From NCBI RefSeq assembly GCF_045862395.1, contig NZ_AP023087.1:1860001-1924000 (forward strand): a stretch of 64,000 nt of DNA, given 5' to 3'. The stretch comes from Marinicellulosiphila megalodicopiae. Lineage in GTDB: Bacteria; Pseudomonadota; Gammaproteobacteria; Pseudomonadales; Natronospirillaceae. The translations under genes were made by a program, and so were the position numbers. A model generated the notes under the pieces. That model made no database searches. It saw only the letters and a list, made by a program, of their open reading frames with translations, and was not told the DNA's origin. The stretch's first letter is position 1; every line of letters starts with the position of its first letter. Shown here in pieces: positions 33,113-42,840 of the stretch.

Positions 33113-35332
33113 CTATTTCTCATATTTCTCATCATGTTTATCAACAAGTGCCTTACATTCAGCCCGAATTTCGTCAGATACGGGCAGGCCATTTAAAATA
33201 TCTAATGCATGTTCAACGGGTGAGCTTTTCATAATTCCCCAGAAAAAATGACCAGGTTGAATGCCTACTAACTTCATGATTTGATCTACATCATCAAACG
33301 TTCGTTCATCTTCAAACCACTCAAAAATTGTATCGTTGCGAGTAGGTTTAATACGAACCGCATCGGTAGATTCAATATTAACAGTTTGAGTTAAACGTAC
33401 GTCTCTGCTTGAAGACGATGCGCGAATCACATATTTTCCAGCTTCAGTAGCAAAGCGGTTTAAGTGTGGTACAAAATGTTCAAACGCTCGATCACATAAT
33501 TGTATTGTGACTGACTTTGATTCATTAGGTGCTAAGTCCGCTTTCACAAACCCTTTAAGCTCTTGTTCTGCACGCATTAGGTAAGGCTTGTTAGGCGATA
33601 CATAAATTTGTACGGTTTCTTTAGCTTGAACCTGTCCTGTATTTTTAACTGTAACCGACGCTGTGTTTTTAGCTAAATCTACGTTTAAGTCTGAATATTC
33701 AAACTCGCTGTAACTTAAGCCGTGTCCAAATGGAAACTGGACAGGTAATTTTTTAGTATCGTAATAACGGTAACCTACAAGTGTTTCTTCTTTGTATTCA
33801 ACGTTTTCTTTGTCGCCAGGAAAACAATCAAAACTAGGATTGTGCTCTAGGCAAATAGGGAAGCTTTCAGATAATTTACCACTTGGCGATACATCACCAA
33901 ACAATACTTTAGCAATGGCGCTGCCTGATGCTTGGCCGTTGAACCAGTTCATCACAATAGCTGGAGTTTTATTGACAAACGACTGCATGTCCACCACGCT
34001 TCCGCAGTTTAAAACAATAACCGTATTGGGATTTACCGCTAACACTTCATCTATTAGCTTAATATGACCTTCTGGTAATAATAAATCCGTACGATCAAAC
34101 CCTTCGGTTTCAATCGCGTCCGTTGTGCCTACAAATAAAATCACCGCGTCTTTGTTTTTGGCCGTTTCAATAGCTTGGGCTAATTGTGTGTCACTTGTGG
34201 TTTCTTCTGTGTAACCTTCAGCAAATTCAACCTGTGCGTATTTTTCTAATTCTGGTAATGCGTGGGTCACCATTTTAGGGGTTAATGACGAGCTTCCGCC
34301 GCCTTGAAAACGAGAGTCTTTAGCAAACTGTCCAATCACTGCGTAGCTTTTGTTTTTAGCTAACGGTAATGTTTGATTGTCATTTTTTAATAAAACGATG
34401 GACTCGTTAGCTACTTGCTCGCTTAACTGGTTATGTTTGTCCCAGTTTATTTCGTTGACTTCTTGTTTGCCATCTACTGCTTTTTTAATCAGGTTTAACA
34501 CATTTAATGCACGTATATTGATGGTGTCTTCTGTGATTTTACCAAGATTAAACTGCTCTAATAAAAATTCATTTTTACGAGCCGGCCCTGGCATTTCAAT
34601 ATCTAAACCATTGTTGTGTGCTTCTAATTTATCTCGTGTAGCTACCCAGTCAGACATCACCGCGCCATCAAATTTCCATTGATCACGTAAAATTTCATTT
34701 AATAAATAGTTGTTTTGGCAAGCTGGAATGCCGTTGACTGCATTGTATGCACCCATAAGCGTCCAAGGTTTTGCTTGTTTCACTGCAATTTCAAAGGGAC
34801 GCAAATAAATTTCATGTAATGCACGCTCGCTGATCACACTGTTAATTAAAAAGCGACGGGTTTCTTGTTCGTTACCTGCAAAGTGCTTAAGTGAAGTCCC
34901 CACGCCTTGAGATTGCACGCCATTGATAAATGCAGCTGCAATTGAGCCTGATAAAAAAGGATCTTCAGAATAGTATTCAAAATTACGACCAGCAAGAGGG
35001 GAGCGTTTACCATTTACACCAGGGCCAAGTAGAACACTTACATTATAGAAGTGACATTCTTGAGCGATACTTTGGCCAACTTCATGAATTAACTCTGAGT
35101 TAAAGGTGGCAGCCATTGCCGCTTCCGCTGGAAATACGGTAGAAGGTAAAAAAGTAAATGGGGTAGTGGCTTCGCTGTCATCAAGGCGTACACCATGTGG
35201 GCCGTCTGTTACGGTTATACTTGGTACGTTTAGGTGTTCAAAGCCTTTTAATTGCCAAACTTTGTCACCACATAATAATGATATTTTTTGTTCGATAGAA
35301 AGTTGTGAAAGTACATTTTGAGGGTCAAACAT
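33113..35332 (-). CDS. Glycoside hydrolase family 3 beta-glucosidase
   Basis: Hydrolyses terminal beta-linked glucose from oligosaccharides. 739 residues without signal peptide, so cytosolic. Domain order: TIM barrel with TDGPHGVR near residue 44 and the nucleophile Asp in GAVMSDW near 230; the second GH3 domain with GGGSSSLTP near 343; a C-terminal fibronectin III-like domain (SYSEFEYSDLNVDL near 540 onward); and an extra C-terminal helical extension of about 70 residues. Being cytosolic, it probably acts on imported disaccharides, like the GH94 enzyme at 57.4 kb. Transcribed alone. Confidence 0.93.
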   Translation of the reverse strand: MFDPQNVLSQLSIEQKISLLCGDKVWQLKGFEHLNVPSITVTDGPHGVRLDDSEATTPFTFLPSTVFPAEAAMAATFNSELIHEVGQSIAQECHFYNVSVLLGPGVNGKRSPLAGRNFEYYSEDPFLSGSIAAAFINGVQSQGVGTSLKHFAGNEQETRRFLINSVISERALHEIYLRPFEIAVKQAKPWTLMGAYNAVNGIPACQNNYLLNEILRDQWKFDGAVMSDWVATRDKLEAHNNGLDIEMPGPARKNEFLLEQFNLGKITEDTINIRALNVLNLIKKAVDGKQEVNEINWDKHNQLSEQVANESIVLLKNDNQTLPLAKNKSYAVIGQFAKDSRFQGGGSSSLTPKMVTHALPELEKYAQVEFAEGYTEETTSDTQLAQAIETAKNKDAVILFVGTTDAIETEGFDRTDLLLPEGHIKLIDEVLAVNPNTVIVLNCGSVVDMQSFVNKTPAIVMNWFNGQASGSAIAKVLFGDVSPSGKLSESFPICLEHNPSFDCFPGDKENVEYKEETLVGYRYYDTKKLPVQFPFGHGLSYSEFEYSDLNVDLAKNTASVTVKNTGQVQAKETVQIYVSPNKPYLMRAEQELKGFVKADLAPNESKSVTIQLCDRAFEHFVPHLNRFATEAGKYVIRASSSSRDVRLTQTVNIESTDAVRIKPTRNDTIFEWFEDERTFDDVDQIMKLVGIQPGHFFWGIMKSSPVEHALDILNGLPVSDEIRAECKALVDKHDEKYEK

Positions 35333-35472
35333 AAATCATTGTCCTGTTTCTTAAATTATTTTTTATGCAATAAGTTGCATGAAAGTCAAGGAATACTTAA
35401 GGATTTTAGAGCAATGATTTACATTCTTCTATGAATAATTAAACTAAATTAAACATATGGGGTACAAAGTTT

Positions 35473-35913
35473 TTAATTTGTGGTTTTTGTATCAACTACG
35501 CGATGCCATACTTGAGTTCTACCTAATAATGCGAACCCAATAAAGCCTCTTACTTTTAATTCGTTGTCGTTTTCAAGTTCCATCACTAACGAATAAAGTT
35601 TGCCATTGCCAGGGTCTAATATTTCACCTTTTTTGTATTTTGATCCATATTTTTTAGCATCAAAAATAATTTGCATTCCCAATATTGGTTGATCTTTTTG
35701 AACACCTTCACAAGCAGTGCAAATTGGATTTTCTTCTTTTGGGTCTAATAGTTCAATGATTTTGCCTTGATACTTTTTACCGTCAAACCAAACTTCAATT
35801 AACGACTTTGCTTCACCTGTTTCATCGTCAATGGTTTTCCACGTGCCTTCAATGCCTTGGGCAAATAATTGACCACTTAATACAAGTAAAAATATTGCGA
35901 GTAGCGTTTTCAT
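35473..35913 (-). CDS. DUF2147 family secreted protein
   Basis: 146 residues with a signal peptide (MKTLLAIFLLVLSGQLFAQ). Mature part shows the DUF2147 pattern: GIEGTWKTIDDETGEAKSLIE at the start, CTACEG near residue 64, then GEILDPGNGKLYSLVMELE near 96 and GRTQVWHRV at the end. Predicted lipocalin-like beta barrel; function unknown. Confidence 0.9.
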   Translation of the reverse strand: MKTLLAIFLLVLSGQLFAQGIEGTWKTIDDETGEAKSLIEVWFDGKKYQGKIIELLDPKEENPICTACEGVQKDQPILGMQIIFDAKKYGSKYKKGEILDPGNGKLYSLVMELENDNELKVRGFIGFALLGRTQVWHRVVDTKTTN

Positions 35914-35991
35914 AGTTCACCTTTTTTGGAGCGTTAAAATAAGACTAATTATAGTCAGTTAAAATAGATGTGCGTAGTTTAATGGATTCCA

Positions 35992-36927
35992 TTATTTTTC
36001 ATAGGATATTAATTGTGATTCTACTAAAACTTGTGTAAATACGGTTTTGGTGCAGGGCCTGCCAAGTTGTTTGCTTAATTTATTATCATTAATGCGCATG
36101 TCAGTATTAAATAAATATCGGGTGACATCCAAATACTTCATTTTACGAATAAATAACGACATGATCTTTATGATTCCCCACGGAAATTTTGCCATTTTCA
36201 CGCTTAATGGCGTGTGCTGTTCGATATTTTGTTTCATGTCATTAAATGAAAGGTGGTGTCCTGCAAAGCAAAATTCTTCAAAGTCATTCAAGTTTGTTTC
36301 TAATACATCGGCGGTATCCTTGGCCAAATCAGGCAAAAAGGCATAGGAAGTTGGGCTATCAGGATTTCCAGTTGCGCTAATAGTAATCTGTTGTTTGGAT
36401 TGTTTTACTAAAAACCTTAACCAGCTGCTAGGTGCCTGTGCACCAATGTAATTTCCTGCTCGCATGATTAATACATTCAAACCGTTTTTGCTGGCTTGTT
36501 TAATTTGTGATTCCATTTCAATGCGCACATCTGCTAAAAAATGCAGAGACTGTTGTGGGGTTTGCTCATTAATTTGGCTATGTTGAATTGGATTGTAAGG
36601 GTATATGTTAGCTGGAAAAACAAATCGTGCTTTTGATCCTTCACACGCTTTTAACGTAGCGCTTAAATATTGAATAGCTTTGGTTTGCCAGTCGGCATAA
36701 GGCACATTTACCCCGTAAACAATAATGTCATGTGCCTGACAATTGGATTTTAAACAGGTCTTATCTAATAAATCCCCTTCAACAAAACTTAAATGTGTGT
36801 GCTGATATAAGTCACGTTGCTTGCTGTTACGAATGAGCGCCGTCACTTTATACCCTTTTGCTAATAATGCTTGAGTCATGGCAAAACCAAATGAGCCGCT
36901 AAACCCTAATACAAATGCTGTTTTCAT
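35992..36927 (-). CDS. NAD-dependent epimerase/dehydratase family protein (extended SDR)
   Basis: 311 residues with an N-terminal Rossmann fold (GFSGSFGFAMTQALL near residue 8, a variant of GxxGxxG). The middle shows FVFPANIYPYNP rather than the classical YxxxK triad, so it is an atypical SDR whose catalytic residues I cannot confirm. Divergent from the LysR gene at 37018 with 90 bases between, a layout that suggests LysR control. Confidence 0.8.
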   Translation of the reverse strand: MKTAFVLGFSGSFGFAMTQALLAKGYKVTALIRNSKQRDLYQHTHLSFVEGDLLDKTCLKSNCQAHDIIVYGVNVPYADWQTKAIQYLSATLKACEGSKARFVFPANIYPYNPIQHSQINEQTPQQSLHFLADVRIEMESQIKQASKNGLNVLIMRAGNYIGAQAPSSWLRFLVKQSKQQITISATGNPDSPTSYAFLPDLAKDTADVLETNLNDFEEFCFAGHHLSFNDMKQNIEQHTPLSVKMAKFPWGIIKIMSLFIRKMKYLDVTRYLFNTDMRINDNKLSKQLGRPCTKTVFTQVLVESQLISYEK

Positions 36928-37017
36928 AATATTCTCTTTTTATTTGGTAGATGTAAGCAGTATGGTTGGTTTATTATTGTATGAGAATAGAAGTAATTCT
37001 TTATCAGGTATACAAAT

Positions 37018-37938
37018 ATGAATAGCGATATTAACTGGCAGTGGCTTCAATTGTTTTTAGTAGTGGCAAAACAGGGGAGTTTTTCTAAGACGGCTAATGT
37101 GTTGAATTTGTCACAACCCACAGTGAGTAGGCAGATTCAACAACTTGAAAAGCAGGTGGGTAAACTGCTGTTTCATCGCACACCAAGCGGGTTAACCCTA
37201 ACGAATGACGCGCAACATTTATTTGAAAAAGCATTGATTATGCAAGATGCTCATGATGCCGTATTGCGTTCATTAAACGGGCAAGACGAAACCTTAATGG
37301 GCTCGATTCGTATTAGTGTCAATGAAGTGATGGGATTTTATGCCCTGCCGCCGATTATTGCTGCGTTTTCAAAATTGTACCCTTCCATAGAAGTGGAGTT
37401 GGTGGTGACTAATCAATCAAGTAGCTTAAATAAACGAGAAGCAGACATTGCTTTAAGAATGTATCAACCGGTGCAACCGGATTTAATCGCGCAAAAAATC
37501 ACGGATTTAGCGTTATGCGCATATGCTTCCCAAGACTATATTGATGTAAACGGCACGCCAAATGATATTGCTGACTTAGTTCGTCATCATAAATTAATAG
37601 GTTTTGATAAAGACCTACAAATGATCAATGGATTCAAAGATGTTGGCGTGCACGTCACACAGTCAGATTTTAACTTTCGTTGTGATCATTTGTTATTGCA
37701 AGTACAGCTTCTTAAACAGGGTTGTGGTGTTGGGGTGACCCACAAAACGTTAGGTGAAAAATATGGGTTGGTTGCTTTGTTTGACGGTATGGAAATAGGG
37801 CAGTTGCCACTTTGGGTGGTGTGTCATCAAGAGGTAAAATTTAATAAAAAAATACGGGTGTTTAAAGACTTTTTAACTCAAAGTCTAAAGCGCGATCCTT
37901 ATTCTTTTAATTTTAATCATGATATAGAAGCGATTTAA
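37018..37938 (+). CDS. LysR family transcriptional regulator
   Basis: 306 residues. N-terminal winged helix-turn-helix (WQWLQLFLVVAKQGSFSKTANVLNLSQPTVSRQIQQLE near residues 6-40) and a C-terminal periplasmic-binding-protein-like effector domain. Likely controls the divergent SDR gene. The SRAP gene follows one base after its stop, so the two are cotranscribed. Confidence 0.93.
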   Translation: MNSDINWQWLQLFLVVAKQGSFSKTANVLNLSQPTVSRQIQQLEKQVGKLLFHRTPSGLTLTNDAQHLFEKALIMQDAHDAVLRSLNGQDETLMGSIRISVNEVMGFYALPPIIAAFSKLYPSIEVELVVTNQSSSLNKREADIALRMYQPVQPDLIAQKITDLALCAYASQDYIDVNGTPNDIADLVRHHKLIGFDKDLQMINGFKDVGVHVTQSDFNFRCDHLLLQVQLLKQGCGVGVTHKTLGEKYGLVALFDGMEIGQLPLWVVCHQEVKFNKKIRVFKDFLTQSLKRDPYSFNFNHDIEAI

Positions 37939-37939
37939 T

Positions 37940-38593
37940 ATGTGTGGGTATTTTGCAAATATAGACTTAACTCCTGAGATTATTGAGGTGTCGAATCAGC
38001 TTGGCTTAACGCTTCCTAATGAAACTCAAAGAGCGTATCAAAGGCAAAATTTTAACGCGCTGGTGACAAAATCTGGCAGCATTTCGCAAAGCTCTGCGAT
38101 GTGGTGGTATGCTTTAAAATCCTCAGATAACGGATTTGTTGTAGATGAGCGAATTACCAGTTTTAATGCACGAGATTTAACGAAACCTTTATGGTCTGAA
38201 GCGTTTAAATTACGTCGGGGATTGGTGTTTGCTAGTGAGTTGGGTGAGAGTCAAGGTAAACAACAGTATCTGATGCAATCAAAAACAGGCTTTGCTCTGG
38301 GTTGTATCTATAAAGACTGGATACAGGTGGATGGCAGTGTGACTCGATCATTTGCAGTGATTACTCGCCCACCTCACAAAAGATATAGTGAATATCATTC
38401 TAAATCTACGCCGTTATTTTTGCCATTAGATGCAGATGTGTTAACTCGCTGGCTTGATCCCGCACCGCTGTATACCGATTTAAATCAATACGTTGAACAG
38501 GCAGTATTAACTACAGATTTTGATGTGTATCCAGTTAAAACCTATCGCTCACCAGACAGTCTTTTGCCACCATTTGAATTACTGCGGGATTAA
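37940..38593 (+). CDS. SRAP (YedK/HMCES-like) abasic-site shield protein, divergent
   Basis: Family members crosslink abasic sites in single-stranded DNA through Cys2. 217 residues starting MCG, so Cys2 is present after Met removal. N76 (SFNAR), E103 and H153 fall where the family's other active residues are expected, but the surrounding motifs are altered: the usual ADGFYEW reads ASELGES and the HDRMP block reads HSKSTP. Identification is by overall pattern. Context with a LysR gene is unusual for a DNA-repair protein. Confidence 0.75.
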   Translation: MCGYFANIDLTPEIIEVSNQLGLTLPNETQRAYQRQNFNALVTKSGSISQSSAMWWYALKSSDNGFVVDERITSFNARDLTKPLWSEAFKLRRGLVFASELGESQGKQQYLMQSKTGFALGCIYKDWIQVDGSVTRSFAVITRPPHKRYSEYHSKSTPLFLPLDADVLTRWLDPAPLYTDLNQYVEQAVLTTDFDVYPVKTYRSPDSLLPPFELLRD

Positions 38594-38935
38594 AATCACA
38601 AAATCTTACATTGAGGCTAGTACAAAGTGTAAAACCTCTGTGTGCTGATTATCAAATTTGCACGGATCTGCGTTTAAAAATAATCATTTACCCTGGTGAA
38701 TTCGCATTTTTCCGTCTTGTTCTGTATAAATTTGATCGCTACTTATAGGTAGCTTATTAGAGCAATGCAGCGCATATTGCAGATCGCAATTTGAACAGTT
38801 AAGGAATATGCTGAATAAATACAGTGAATCAAATACTCAGCTCAAATAATATAGCAATTGCATTGTCTTATCGTTTGATATTTAATCTTGGTTTAAGCTT
38901 TTTGAACTTATCTAAAAGCGCTAAGTGAGAAATAA
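38594..38935. other. Intergenic region before DUF432, with a dispersed element
   Basis: About 340 bases without ORF. Positions 38736-38816 match an element at 57098-57180; see that entry. Confidence 0.5.
38736..38816 (+). repeat. Dispersed non-coding element, copy 1
   Basis: Contains GCTAC-TTATAG-GTAGC then TTATTAGAGCAATGCAG and AATTTGAACAGTT. The copy at 57098 keeps the stem and words but changes the loop. Confidence 0.65.
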
Positions 38936-39736
38936 ATGATCAAGCAAACAGACGACAGTCATTCAAATTGGTGGGAGCAAAATACCTTAGAAATTGGTGA
39001 AATGTGTCAAATTCAACTGGGTGATATTTGTTTAAAGCTTTCACGTCATCTTAATGAGTGGCATTGTTCCTACGACTATAGTGAATCCGAAAGCGATATT
39101 AAATTTTGTAAAATGCAATTTGAACAATCACAAATGGAGTCGAATCTTAAGCGTTTAGCCAATGTTGCCACACATGGTACATTTATGATCAAACCGATGG
39201 TTTCTGATAAGCCATTTGTGATTCAACCCACTTCGCCAATTCATTTGTTTGCTAATGAAAGCACAACTATTTACATGAGTTCAATTATTTGGCTGCAAAT
39301 TTGTATTGGCGAATCCTTACAGGAGTGGTTCAGTGTACCCGTGCAAATCCCAATGGAGACTTGGGTGGGGGAAAACACAATGGTGGGTGAACTATGTTAC
39401 GCCAGTAAAACCGCAGGTAGATTGCAATTAGAACTTCTGCCAAAGCGTGTGTTTCGTGTGATCACACCTGTGACAATCATAAATAAAGGCACGGATATAT
39501 TGTTAATTGATAAAATTAATTTACCGTTACCTTATTTATCTGTTTTTTCAGATCAATTTGACAATTTTTGGACGGAATCAATTAGCATTACACGAAATGT
39601 GAATCTACAAGCTGCAAAACTTGAAATTGAAAATTATAAAAAATCCGACACTCAACAATTAGTTCTTGTAACTAGTCCAAGAAAATCACAACAAAGTAAT
39701 CAATTCATTAAAACGGTACATCAATTATTTGGTTAA
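38936..39736 (+). CDS. DUF432 domain-containing protein
   Basis: 266 residues, soluble, beta-rich. The DUF432 family is recognised by its pattern and its constant place directly upstream of an MscS-type channel gene, as here (gap 70 bases). Visible: FVIQPTSPIHLFANESTTIYMSSIIWLQI near residue 88 and FSVPVQIPMETWVGEN near 130. Probably cytosolic; may act with the channel, but that is inferred from linkage. Confidence 0.75.
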   Translation: MIKQTDDSHSNWWEQNTLEIGEMCQIQLGDICLKLSRHLNEWHCSYDYSESESDIKFCKMQFEQSQMESNLKRLANVATHGTFMIKPMVSDKPFVIQPTSPIHLFANESTTIYMSSIIWLQICIGESLQEWFSVPVQIPMETWVGENTMVGELCYASKTAGRLQLELLPKRVFRVITPVTIINKGTDILLIDKINLPLPYLSVFSDQFDNFWTESISITRNVNLQAAKLEIENYKKSDTQQLVLVTSPRKSQQSNQFIKTVHQLFG

Positions 39737-39806
39737 TTAAAAGGCAAAGTATTGCTTATTAAATTAAAAAAATAGATTTTTACACTATTACTTAAATGAG
39801 AATAAA

Positions 39807-40703
39807 ATGAACGAACCTTCAATGTTAACTGATAATTTGGCAAATGTGATTGGCTGGAGCAATTGGTTAAGAGCTTTTATATATATTGCCGTTGGCTATG
39901 TGTCTGGAAAATACATCAGCAAAGCCATTGAAAAAATATTGTCCCCTCATATGGGGATGCACCATAAAACGTTAATCGTTCGAATCGTATTTTATACATT
40001 ACTTATTTTATTTTCAGTGTCGGCATTACGTGAATTTGGATTTAAACTGAGTGTGCTTTTAGGAGCAGCAGGTTTACTTACGGTGGCGTTAGGATTTGCG
40101 TCGCAAACTTCGGCCTCTAATTTTATAAGTGGCCTGTTTTTATTAGGGGAACGCCCATTCAGTATCGGTGATATTATTTTAGTTGATAATGTAAGAGGGG
40201 AGATCATCACAATTGATTTGTTGTCTATTAAACTTCGAACATTTGATAATCTATTTGTTAGGATCCCAAATGAAACCATTATTAAATCCACAGTGACCAA
40301 TCTCAGTCGATTTCCAATACGCCGTGCAGATATTAAAGTCGGTATTGCTTATGGGGAAAGCACACAAAAAGCCCGTAAAATTTTATTAGAATTAGCAGAG
40401 AAAAATCCGTTATGTTTAAATAATCCTGCGCCATTTTGCATTGTGACGGACTTTGGTGCCTCATCAGTGGATTTACAATTATCAGTTTGGACAGATCGAT
40501 TAAAGTTCCTTCAATTTAAAAACGATATTATGGAAAATATAAAAGATGCTTTTGATTCAAATGGCATTGAAATACCATTTCCTCATACCAGTTTGTATGC
40601 GGGCAGTAAATCCGCTCCCATTCAAATTCAATTGGTTGAAGCAGTAGAGACAGAAAATCCATTTATGCAAGATAAAGTAAAAGAAAATCAAGCTAACAAG
40701 TGA
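39807..40703 (+). CDS. MscS-family mechanosensitive ion channel
   Basis: 298 residues in the inner membrane. Three hydrophobic segments up to about residue 105; the pore helix region LLGAAGLLTVALGFASQTSASNFISGLF near 80 is the MscS signature, followed by the beta domain (GDIILVDNVRGEIITIDLLSIKLRT near 121) and the alpha/beta vestibule. Releases solutes on hypo-osmotic shock. Probably cotranscribed with DUF432. Confidence 0.93.
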   Translation: MNEPSMLTDNLANVIGWSNWLRAFIYIAVGYVSGKYISKAIEKILSPHMGMHHKTLIVRIVFYTLLILFSVSALREFGFKLSVLLGAAGLLTVALGFASQTSASNFISGLFLLGERPFSIGDIILVDNVRGEIITIDLLSIKLRTFDNLFVRIPNETIIKSTVTNLSRFPIRRADIKVGIAYGESTQKARKILLELAEKNPLCLNNPAPFCIVTDFGASSVDLQLSVWTDRLKFLQFKNDIMENIKDAFDSNGIEIPFPHTSLYAGSKSAPIQIQLVEAVETENPFMQDKVKENQANK

Positions 40704-40755
40704 AAATTCATTAATTATTGTGCAATGAAATTAGTCAGAATGGGTAATTTCATTA

Positions 40756-40869
40756 GTTTGATCAAAAAAATTGATTAAACTGAATAAAATAATCGATTAA
40801 TTTTATTAAAATCTGATAATTCAATTAGCAGTTTCATGTTATTAATATAAGGCGTATGCAACATTAAGC
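40756..40869 (+). repeat. Operator-bearing direct repeat, copy 1 (degenerate), after mscS
   Basis: Starts with the dyad GTTTGATCAA-AAAAA-TTGATTAAAC (one mismatch), continues with TGAATAAAAT and ends ATTAATATAAGGCG...GCAACATTAAG, which runs into the stop of the lysR gene. Same order of words as 41736-41835. Confidence 0.75.
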
Positions 40870-41712
40870 CCTTACATAAGGAAATAACTGAATAGCCTGT
40901 TCAATAACTTCGGCTTTCTGGCTTTTAGCTAAATAATTGGCATAAATATCCCTTGAATACACAGGGGCATTTTCAACAATATGCAGTTTGTTTTTTCGCA
41001 CATGTTCAAACGTCATTTGTCTAGGTAAATACGCACTGCCGCCTACTTCTAATATAAAATTCAAGGCGACAATAGGTTGATTCATAGAATGTTTTGCCCC
41101 GGGCGCATCTTGAAAATCACGTAAATACTGTGAGTTTACAGACTCTCCATACTCGACCATGATAAAATTATTTAAATCTTTTACGTTGTCTATGTCATTG
41201 ATTTCTGTTGAAACTAGGTGCAGTGCAACCGTACCAATTTTTTGGGTAATCAAGTCTTTAACGTAGATAGGTTCGAATAAAAATGCGATATCAACCACTC
41301 GATTAAGTAGGCTTTTTCTTAATTCAAAAGGGCTGTAAGTGGTTGTTAATAAGCTGCAATCATCCATATTACGATGGATTTTCTGTAACCAATCCTGTAA
41401 TGAAATATCCCAAATGGACATGATTGAACCCACTACTAATTGCATGGAATGAGATTGGGCAATGCCTACATCTTGTTTGGTTTTTTGCCACATAAAAATT
41501 AATTCATTGGCATGTTTAATAAGTCGGTGACCTTCTGCGGTAAGTTTTAAATGTTTTTGACTTCTATCAAACAGGGATACTCCTAAATCATCTTCAAGCA
41601 ATTTAATTCTGGCACTCACTGCTGATTGGGTGATGAATAAAGATTCTGCTGCTAGGCGAAAGTGGAGTGTGCGACTGACTTCTAAAAATGTTTTTAATAA
41701 CTCAACTTTCAT
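40864..41712 (-). CDS. LysR family regulator, HdfR-like
   Basis: 282 residues. N-terminal HTH (TFLEVSRTLHFRLAAESLFITQSAVSARIKLLEDDLG near residues 8-44) and a shorter effector domain than most LysR proteins, resembling HdfR. Divergent from rimK with the perfect dyad at 41736 between them, so it probably controls rimK and itself. Unusually, a second, degenerate copy of that regulatory region lies just downstream of its stop. Confidence 0.9.
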   Translation of the reverse strand: MKVELLKTFLEVSRTLHFRLAAESLFITQSAVSARIKLLEDDLGVSLFDRSQKHLKLTAEGHRLIKHANELIFMWQKTKQDVGIAQSHSMQLVVGSIMSIWDISLQDWLQKIHRNMDDCSLLTTTYSPFELRKSLLNRVVDIAFLFEPIYVKDLITQKIGTVALHLVSTEINDIDNVKDLNNFIMVEYGESVNSQYLRDFQDAPGAKHSMNQPIVALNFILEVGGSAYLPRQMTFEHVRKNKLHIVENAPVYSRDIYANYLAKSQKAEVIEQAIQLFPYVRA

Positions 41713-41735
41713 AAAAAGTTCTCTTTAATTAATAT

Positions 41736-41760
41736 GTTTGATCAAAAAAATTGATCAAAC
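41736..41760. promoter_or_regulatory. Probable LysR operator between lysR and rimK
   Basis: Perfect inverted repeat GTTTGATCAA (41736-41745) / TTGATCAAAC (41751-41760) with a 5-base A spacer, in the divergent gap. Fits the dyad-type sites bound by LysR proteins. Confidence 0.65.
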
Positions 41761-41870
41761 AGTATAAAATATTTAATTTTATTGTCCAGTGAATAGGTAT
41801 TATACTGAGTTTCATTAATATAAGGCGCTGCATTAAGTCGTGTCATTGTTCACATTCGGAATTTAATCCT

Positions 41871-42782
41871 ATGAAAATTGCAATTTTATCAAGAAACCCA
41901 AATTTATACTCAACTCGTCGATTAAAAGAAGCGGGTGAAGCCCAAGGTCATGAAGTTGAAATCATTGATACTTTGCATTGTTATATGGACATTACAAGTA
42001 GTCGTCCTACGGTTCGTTATCACGGTAAAGAACTGCCAACTTACGATGCAATCATTCCAAGAATTGGTGCATCAGTCACGTTTTACGGCACTGCAGTCGC
42101 GCGTCAATTCGAAATGATGGGAACATTCAATGTAAATGAATCCGTCGCAATTAGCCGTTCACGCGATAAATTACGTTCATTACAATTATTGTCACGCAAA
42201 GGCATTGGCTTGCCACGTACGGGTTTTGCAAGCAAGGCAGACAACATTAAAGATTTAATTAAAAACGTGGGTGGCGCGCCATTAGTAATTAAATTATTAG
42301 AAGGCACTCAAGGTATTGGTGTGGTATTAGCAGACACTGCAAAAGCGGCTGAAAGTATTATTGAAGCATTTATGGGTTTAAAAGCGAATATTTTAGTTCA
42401 AGAATACATTAAAGAATCAGGCGGTGCGGATATTCGTTGTTTAGTGATTGGCGATAAAGTAGTTGCTGCAATGAAACGTCAAGGTGCTGAAGGCGAATTC
42501 AGATCAAACCTTCATCGTGGTGGTTCTGCTGAAGTGGTTAAGCTTTCTAAACAAGAAAGAGAAACGGCTGTTAATGCAGCAAAAGCGATGGGTTTGGGTG
42601 TGTGTGGCGTGGATTTATTGCAATCAGTGAATGGTCCGATGGTTATGGAGGTGAATTCTTCACCTGGCTTAGAAGGCATTGAAAAAGCGACAGGTAAAAA
42701 TATTGCGGGAATGGTATTTGATTTTATTGAGAAAAAAGTAAATTCAAATGCTACTAGCAATAAAACACGCGGTAATGGCTAA
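41871..42782 (+). CDS. rimK: Ribosomal protein S6--L-glutamate ligase RimK
   Basis: ATP-grasp enzyme that adds glutamates to the C-terminus of ribosomal protein S6, altering translation. 303 residues: N-terminal MKIAILSRNPNLYSTRRLKEA, PRIGASVTFYGTAVARQFE near 63, ATP-grasp core PLVIKLLEGTQGIGVVLA near 139, and MVMEVNSSPGLEGIEKATG near 258. First gene of a three-gene group with the AstE-like and RimB-like genes. Confidence 0.96.
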   Translation: MKIAILSRNPNLYSTRRLKEAGEAQGHEVEIIDTLHCYMDITSSRPTVRYHGKELPTYDAIIPRIGASVTFYGTAVARQFEMMGTFNVNESVAISRSRDKLRSLQLLSRKGIGLPRTGFASKADNIKDLIKNVGGAPLVIKLLEGTQGIGVVLADTAKAAESIIEAFMGLKANILVQEYIKESGGADIRCLVIGDKVVAAMKRQGAEGEFRSNLHRGGSAEVVKLSKQERETAVNAAKAMGLGVCGVDLLQSVNGPMVMEVNSSPGLEGIEKATGKNIAGMVFDFIEKKVNSNATSNKTRGNG

Positions 42783-42840
42783 TAACATTGAAATCCATTA
42801 ATAGTCGTTTTAAAAAGTTAGAAATTAAAAAGGTAAGAAC

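Noticed and set aside
41736..41760. FNR/CRP-type site suspected from TTGAT...ATCAA
   Set aside because: The half-site spacing is wrong for FNR (TTGAT-N4-ATCAA); the dyad with a 5-base spacer beside lysR fits a LysR site better.
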